Positions 57,794 through 64,000 of a stretch of 64,000 nucleotides of DNA are shown piece after piece (position 1 is the stretch's first letter; every line of letters begins with the position of its first letter). The notes below the pieces were generated by a model. That model was not told the DNA's origin. It made no database searches and saw nothing but the letters and a program-made list of their open reading frames with translations. The DNA is from Mesorhabditis belari. Lineage: Eukaryota; Nematoda; Chromadorea; Rhabditida; Rhabditidae. The stretch is from positions 658,001 through 722,000 of the forward strand of contig CAUEEP010000936.1 of NCBI GenBank assembly GCA_958450365.1, written 5' to 3'. The translations under genes and the position numbers were made by a program.

Positions 57794-60700
57794 ATGCTAT
57801 TATTTTTATTTCTTATTTTAATATCGCTTTTCCTTTTCTATGAGTTTTATTGGAAACGAAGAAACTATCCACCAGGTTTTGCGGAAAATTTGTGAAATTG
57901 ATTTTAGAGTAGATTATGATCTTAATTATTGGGTTGGTGAATTGAAAACGGCAGGCTATTGTCATATGTGACAGTTTGAGCACTTTCTTCAAAAGAAACC
58001 CATTTTGGTGTCAATGGAAAAGTTGTAGAGAATCAAAAATTAAGCTTATATCCAAATTTTCAGAATGATTCAAAAACTGGTTTTAAAGAAATGCCAAATT
58101 TACGAATTTTCACAAAACATTTCACAAAACTTGCATTTTAAGCGAAACTACTAAGTGTATCTTTTTGGAAATTTGGATATAAGCCTGATTTTTGATTCTC
58201 TACAACTTTTCTATTGACACCAAAATGGGTTTCTTTTGAAGAAAGGCTTAAACTGATCATCTCCAGGACATCTCCAGTCCTCCATTTTTGAGTCTCACAC
58301 ACAAAGCAAAATCCTACTACGAAAGGGGAATCCGCAAATTGCCTGTAAAATGGGCAGAAGTCGTCAATAATAATGGAAATTATTTGGAATGAATTCATGG
58401 TTTTATGTTGAATAAATTTTAGTTCAAAGTCCGGCAGTTTTCAACTCACAAACCCAATAGTAGTGAAATAGAAATCGAGCTTCAATTGAATATTCATTAA
58501 ATTTAAAGTTACAATAATTTTAATACTTTATCAAAATTCAAGATATTTGCAGTAGTAATCAAATGAACTTTATGAAATTTTTGATGCCTTTCAAAAGCTT
58601 CTTCCAGGCCCACTTCCACTTCCATTATTCGGCAATTTGTTGCAAATTCTACTAAACTTTCCTGGATATGAATTGTTTATGAAATGGCGACAACAATATG
58701 GACCGGTGTTCACTTTTTGGTTCAGTAAGTATTGAAGAGACTTAGAAAAAGGATTTGGAAAATCTAGAAAGGCTGTAAGTCAGGGCAGTGTTTGCAAAAA
58801 GCCAAAAGCCAAGGTCAAGCCAAGTCAAAACCAATGATTTTCAACTGATTTTGGCCTGAATTTCAACTTTACATTGGATTTGGCCTGAAAATTTGGCTCT
58901 TTTACCAACCCTGCTTTTGGCTGGTTCAGTTTGATGGCCAAGCCAGGCAGTAAAGTCAATTCAGGAGTCAAAAGCCAGGATTGGCTTCTGCTTTGATCTG
59001 ATCTGACCCAAAAAAATCAGTTTCTTTGAAGCATTCAATAGAAGACCGTATTTATTCTAATATTAGGTTGTCGCAAAAGATTTTGTGCATTTTTCCAAAT
59101 AATTTTTTTCTGAGATGTTGAAAAATTCAAATTGAGTTCTGTTTTAGCCATTAGAAAGGGCTAATGTTTCTCTATAAAATGGCTTTTGAAAGTTTTAAAA
59201 AAGCTTTCATTTTGTGGGTTTTTTGTGGGTGCAAAGTCGACCAAGAAAAACGCCTTTTTTCTTGATATGCACTTTTGATTAGCTTCCACAATCACAACTT
59301 TTTTTAATGTCAAGAAAAAAAGAAAGCAGGCTTTCAGCTCTATAAAATAGTTATATTTTCAGCCAAATCTCTCCAGCCATTCTCTCGGAATTGTTTTTTT
59401 GAAAATTGTGTACAAATAAGGATTTTTGCTCTAATTCGCCCCAAAAAACGGCCTAAATTGACGGCCTTATTTGTACACAATTTTTAGAAAATCATTTCGA
59501 GAGAGTGGCTGGAGAGATTTGGCTGAAAATTTAACTATTTTATAGAGCTGAAAGCCTTTTTTTACTTGACACCAAAAAAAGTTGTGATTGTGGAAGCTAA
59601 TCTAAAGTGCAAAACAAGAAGACACCGTTTTCCATGGTCGACTTTGCACCCACATTATTTGAGGCTGCGCTTCTATTAGAATAAATATGGTATTTGTTCT
59701 AGGCTTTTCCCCAATCGTCGTTGTGGCTGACTATGAAACAATGAGAGAGTCACTCGTGAAAGATGGAGACAAATACGCTGATCGATACACATTGGAAGAG
59801 TTCAATGCTTTGGTACGAGGTGAGTTACTAAAAAGTTTCTATGATAATTTATCTATTGGGTTGGTGAATTGAAAACTGCCGGACTTTGAACTAAAATTTA
59901 TTCAATATAAAACCATCACTTCATTCCAAATAATTTCCATTCTTATTGACGACTTCTGCCCATTTTACAGGCAATTTGAGTATCCTCTTTCGCAGTAGGA
60001 TTTTGGTTTGTGTGTGAGACAAGTGTGAGACTCAAAAATGGAGGACTGGAGATGTCGAGATGTCCCAGTTTGAGCACTTTCTTCAAAAGAAATCCATTTT
60101 GGTGTCAATGGAAAAGTTGTAGAGAATCAAAAATTAGGCTTATAGCCAAATTTCCAAAAAGATACACTTAGTAGTTTCGTCTAAAATGCAAGTTTTGTGA
60201 AAATTCGTAAATTTGGCATTTCTTGAAAACCAGTTTTTGAATCGTTCTGAAAATTTGGATATAAGCTTAATTTTTGATTCTCTACAACTTTTCCATTGAC
60301 ACCAAAATGGGTTTCTTTTGAAGAAAGTGCTCAAACTGTTACATATGACAATAGCCCGCAGTTTTCAATTCACCAACCCAATAGCAATAACAAATCTAAT
60401 AGCAATAAGCTCAATTTTCTCAGGTGGTCAATATGGCATCATTCAAGCGAATGGTGATTTATGGAGAGAACAGAGACGGTAAAAAATTAGTTCAATTTTA
60501 AGCTCGTTATTTTGAAAACTAAATATTCTTATTTAGATTCACTCTGCACACTCTTCGAGATTTTGGAATGGGCCGAAATCTGATGGAGGAACGAGTGATG
60601 CTTGAAGTTGACTTTCTTGCTGAAAGACTCATTCAACAAGGATCCAATATTTTCGTACAGGTTCGCAAATTAAAATTTCATCTTACAAATTGAAATAGAA

Positions 60701-62826
60701 AGAATTCGATACAGCTGTTGGCTCGATTATCAACAATATTTTGTTTGGATATCGTTTTGATGAGGTGGGGTTTTGATTAGACTTTGATTAGATTAGAGCT
60801 AACGAGATTAGAGCTAAAGGCTTCAAAACTACTGTAATCTTATCAATTAGCGCAAAGAAACCTCAGTAAAACACTAAATCAACAATAAAGATTAATATTT
60901 TCAGGAACATATGCACGAGTTTGATCTGGTAAAGGGTGCACTGAGAAAAATGATGCAATCCGGATCGAATCCGTTGTTTCTCGTGGCCGCATCTGTGCCC
61001 TTCACTCGGGATTTGCCATTGTTCAAAGGTAAGTTTAGTTTTATTAGAAGTTTCTCACTATTTTCAACTATCTATCTAATTGGGTATTTTGTGTGAATCC
61101 GGATTTGTGATACCATTTAGAGATAAAGTTTTCGATAAAGTTATCAATAAAGTTATCAGTCTTCAGAAGCATGTAATATCTAGATTTTCTCATATTCATG
61201 ATCCAAAAAGAGTTACCTTATTTTCCCCAATAGTAGTGCACCTTAAGCTTTGCCTAAATTGCTCGAAATCTCGAAAACCGCTTATCAGAACCTATCGATG
61301 TGTGGTCGGGAAATGTAGCTGACGATGAGATCTAGTGGTGGATTTCACAGAAGCTTCTGTGAAAACTTTGAAAGCCGGAAAATAGGTATCAACTCGGCTC
61401 GCTGGGGTGCACTACTATTAGAGAAAATACGGTATATATCTATGTCTATAATCTTATAAGATAAGAGGCTAGATAAGAATGAAGATAAGAAATGAAATGT
61501 TCAAAGTTAACTAATCAAAATAACTCTTTGTATTTTCCACCGTAAGCTTCGTCTAAATTCCTCGAAATCTCGAAAACCGCTTATCAGAACCTATCGATGT
61601 GGGGTCGGAAAATGTAGCTGACGATGCGATCTAGTGGGGGAATAGAGTGCTGAGCTTCTGCGAAAAATTGGAAACTATAAAATAGCCATCAACTCGGCTG
61701 AGCAAATCCGGTATTTCCTTATGTCAATTTAGGTGCTTTCCAACAAGTGATGAATGACAACAAAACTTTTTACGGCTTCATCGCCAAGCAGATCAATGCT
61801 CGACGAGCTGATGTTGATTTGGAGAGTGAGGTGGGTAAGGCTAGGGTTAGATAACAAAACAAAAATTGTAATTAAATCTAAAATAGGTATAAATTCAAAT
61901 TAATTCAAAGAAACTTCAGATTTCGAACGATTTCGTTGAGTGCTATTTGAAAGAGCAACACAAGAAAAAAGGATCGGATCAAGAAGATTTTTACAGGTAA
62001 GAGGTACTTAGATCAAGTTTTTATGTTAAAAAATCTAGAATCTAGCTAAATGCATATATTTCATATCTTTATATTCAATTCATACTTAGTTTCTCTTTAG
62101 TGACATTCAACTTCAAAACCTTGTGCTCGACATGTGGATGGCTGGTTGAGTTAAAGTTAAAGTTGATTGCAAAAAAACTATATAGGACTTGAAACCACAT
62201 CAAATACTCTCACTTGGGCACTTTGTTACATTTTGAATCATCCAGAAGTTCAAGAGAAACTTCATGAAGAGTTGGATCGAGTGATCAAATCGGATAGAAA
62301 AATCACAATGTCCGACAAGAACTCTCTTCCATATGTGAATGCGGTTATAAATGTGAGTGGGAGAAATAAAGTTTGCAAACTACTTGATTTACTTACCGTA
62401 AACTGTAATAGTACCCCACCCCCATAATGACAGTGCGGCGTGTCGCGCCGTCTAGTTTTGAACGAGTTTTTCTCGACACTGGTTTATGCTACAATGCGCG
62501 CTTAGGTATCAAAAAATAGCCCTGAATTTCAACTATTTTTTGATATCAAAGACGCATTTTTTTGAAAGTACGGGCGCTTTGAAAAAATGAAATACGAAAA
62601 AACTTTTGCGACTACGCGACTGTACGAGGGGGGTGGGGTACTATTACAGTATTTACGGTAGTTGCTTTAAATTTTCAATTTGATTTAGGAAACACAAAGA
62701 CTTGGAAACTTGTTACCACAAAACACCCCGCGAAAGACCAGTGAAGAGGTGATTCTGGGTGGATATCGAATTCCGAAAGGGACGCCGATCATGGCACAAA
62801 TTGCCACGCTTTTTTGTGATGAAAAG
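57794..62826 (+). CDS. Cytochrome P450, CYP33-like (3' end beyond window)
   Basis: Twelve exons joined in phase (403 residues): 57794-57875, 58608-58724, 59703-59819, 60424-60478, 60537-60660, 60699-60764, 60905-61028, 61733-61830, 61920-61996, 62101-62144, 62186-62352, 62689-62826. An N-terminal anchor (MLLFLFLILISLFLFYEFYW) is followed by PPGPLPLPLFGN. The C helix WREQR (W119, R123), FTLHTLRDFGMGRN, FGYRFDEEH, the I-helix AGLETT (301-306, split by a 41-base intron) and the K-helix ETQR (358-361) are all present. The order and wording are those of nematode CYP33 enzymes, ER-bound monooxygenases of xenobiotic or lipid metabolism. The heme-binding cysteine region lies beyond the edge. Introns carry two mariner MITEs, a fold-back, a palindromic MITE, a 160-base duplication and, after exon 12, a mariner. 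No broken exon is seen, so it is probably functional. Confidence 0.93.
57929..58457. mobile_element. Mariner-derived MITE, copy 4 of 5
   Basis: In intron 1 of the P450 gene, 53 bases after the donor. Both terminal repeats and the flanking TA pair are present; internal palindrome as in the other copies. Confidence 0.9.
59037..59697. repeat. Fold-back element with a mariner-type end inside
   Basis: Arms of about 200 bases (59222-59425 and 59465-59655) are inverted copies, ending in GTGGGTGCAAAGTCGACC and its complement. Left of the arm lies a mariner-like terminal sequence (TTAGGTTGTCGCAAAAGATT at 59063). The whole is framed by ACCGTATTTATTCTAAT and the related complement ATTAGAATAAATATGGT, the same frame as the element at 13.4 kb. 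The right end lies just before exon 3 of the P450. Confidence 0.7.
59856..60381. mobile_element. Mariner-derived MITE, copy 5 of 5
   Basis: In intron 3 of the P450 gene, in the opposite orientation to copy 4, with TA on both flanks. It retains the mariner C-terminal remnant at its left end, as in copy 1. Confidence 0.9.
61243..61702. repeat. 160-base direct duplication in P450 intron 7
   Basis: 61243-61405 and 61542-61702 share CTCGAAATCTCGAAAACCGC, AACCTATCGATGTG and ATCAACTCGGCT in the same order. The copies are about 85 percent identical by eye and have no ORF in common. Confidence 0.85.
62394..62660. mobile_element. Palindromic MITE 'TACCGTAAATACTG', copy D
   Basis: A near-full copy (the left end lacks the ATA of TAAATACTG) in intron 11 of the P450 gene, between the I-helix and K-helix exons. 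Both cytosine/guanine runs are intact. Confidence 0.95.
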
Positions 62827-62949
62827 GTAAGTGAGAGAAAAGAAATTGACTTTCAATGAAAACTTTGAGTATTATAATAGGTTACCAACTAAATAACCGA
62901 ACCTTTTCACTAATTGGTTTTTGTTTGGTTTTATTGGGTTGTCCAGTTA

Positions 62950-64000
62950 TTAGGTTGGCGGGAAAATAATGCGAATTTTTTTGACCCGAATTTTTATTTT
63001 CGATTAATAAAGAGGATTAATATAAAAAGTATTCTCCATTATTATTTAGGACATTATGTCATCTTTTGCTCAATTCAATAATTCCATCGTCAAAGAACTG
63101 GGGACTTTTTGACGAAAAATAGTTGGTGACCGCATTTTCGACTTCCCGGAAATCCTTGAACAGCTGATCGGGGATGAACTGCTTTAGAGACCTGAATAAG
63201 TGATAGTCTGATGGGGCCAAGTCAGGGCTGTATGGGGATGGGGCGTGAGGTAGAAGTCTGATGGGGCCAAGTCAGGGCTGTATGGAGCGTGAGGTAGAAG
63301 TTTCCAGCCCATCTCTTCGATTTGTTGGAGGGTCATCTTTGCCGTGTGCGGTTTTGCATTATCACGCAAAAATCGAATTTTTGAAGTGTCATGTCGAGAT
63401 TTCGGTAAAGCTTGATTCACAAGCTCTAACTGCTCAGTGTAAAGTTCAGATGTGACAGTTTTACCCGGTTTGAGCAGTTCAAAATAAACCAATCCACGAT
63501 AGTTCCACCATACGCACAACATCAACTTCTTTCCATGCAGACCAGGTTTTGACATGACAACCGGGACCTGCTTTGGTGATGGCCATTGGTGCTCGCGGTT
63601 AACGTTATCATATAATATCCACGTTTCATCAGAAGTAACAATCGATTTCCAAAAATCATGTGCTTTTGATTTTTGAATCAAAATTGAACAAGTGTTCATA
63701 CGGGAAATTTTGTGATTGAAGGTCAGTTCATGTGGGACCTATTTTCCACATCTGTTTCTCTTTCCAATCGAATGTGAATGCTCTTCAATGGTGCTATGAT
63801 GAACATTCAACATTTCCGACAACTCCCGAGTGATGCAAGTGGGATCTTCTTCGATAATTTGCAAAAGTTGAGACGCATCCAACTTTCGAGGACGTCCTTC
63901 GTGATGCTCATCTTCTAGGCTCTCGTTTCCATTTCGAAATCGCTCAAACCATCGATAACATTGGCTTTCGCTAATACTACCTTCGCCATCGGCCTTTGAA
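62950..64000 (-). mobile_element. Mariner transposon with degenerate transposase, runs off the edge
   Basis: From the terminal repeat TTAGGTTGGCGGGAAAATAA the minus strand reads, back from 64000, a transposase with the N-terminal helix-turn-helix part (YRWFERFRNGNESLEDEHHE, GRPRKLD), the linker VPHELT, the first catalytic aspartate in TSDETWILYD, the second in RDNAKPHTAKM and the third in YSPDLAPSDF with 34 residues between them (DD34D). A TAG stop replaces the tryptophan expected before VPHEL (about 63750), and a duplication of about 55 bases at 63200-63300 (GATGGGGCCAAGTCAGGGCT) breaks the C-terminus. It is therefore probably dead. It sits in the P450 intron after exon 12. Confidence 0.95.

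Overview
The window is AT-rich eukaryotic DNA, and everything recognisable in it points to a nematode. Evidence: very short GT-AG introns (about 35-60 nt) with TTTCAG or TTTTAG acceptors, interspersed with large repeat-filled introns; a TTAGGC-type telomere repeat track; a 7TM chemoreceptor of nematode type; a CYP33-like cytochrome P450; mariner transposases; and several short palindromic MITE families. No bacterial, viral or CRISPR feature was seen.

Layout. 1-1.75 kb: the 3' exons of an unrecognised, probably extracellular protein (+). 2.2-3.4 kb: two LINE reverse-transcriptase fossils. 3.81-3.94 kb: an interstitial telomeric track. 4.1-10.3 kb: a complete 8-exon, 346-residue chemoreceptor gene (-), its introns filled by a mariner remnant, MITEs and fold-back elements. 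10.5-13.3 kb: MITEs and a weak candidate for a small secreted peptide. 13.3-28 kb: no gene that I can support; tandem repeats of many different periods. 28.1-35.2 kb: an array of intron-like segments on the minus strand without a sustained reading frame, the oddest part of the window. 36.1-37.4 kb: a weak candidate for a small gene. 37.6-38.7 kb: ykt-6, an intronless R-SNARE, with an unexplained antisense ORF running head to head into its 5' end. 38.9-41.4 kb: repeats and fold-back elements. 41.8-53.4 kb: an 18-exon gene (-) for a 644-residue helical-repeat protein that looks like a divergent Armadillo/beta-catenin-like protein. 54-57.5 kb: a MITE and two broken mariners. 57.8 kb to the right edge: a CYP33-like P450 (+), 12 exons visible, with three MITEs, a fold-back element and a mariner lying in its introns.

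How the genes relate. I see no operon. ykt-6 is a housekeeping vesicle-fusion gene, the chemoreceptor and P450 belong to expanding environmental-response families, and the Armadillo-like gene may act in adhesion or Wnt-type signalling. The shared theme is transposon load: nearly all elements sit in introns or gaps and leave the exons intact. The three multi-exon models (left edge, chemoreceptor, Armadillo-like) and the P450 were built by hand by checking that intron phases agree across every junction.
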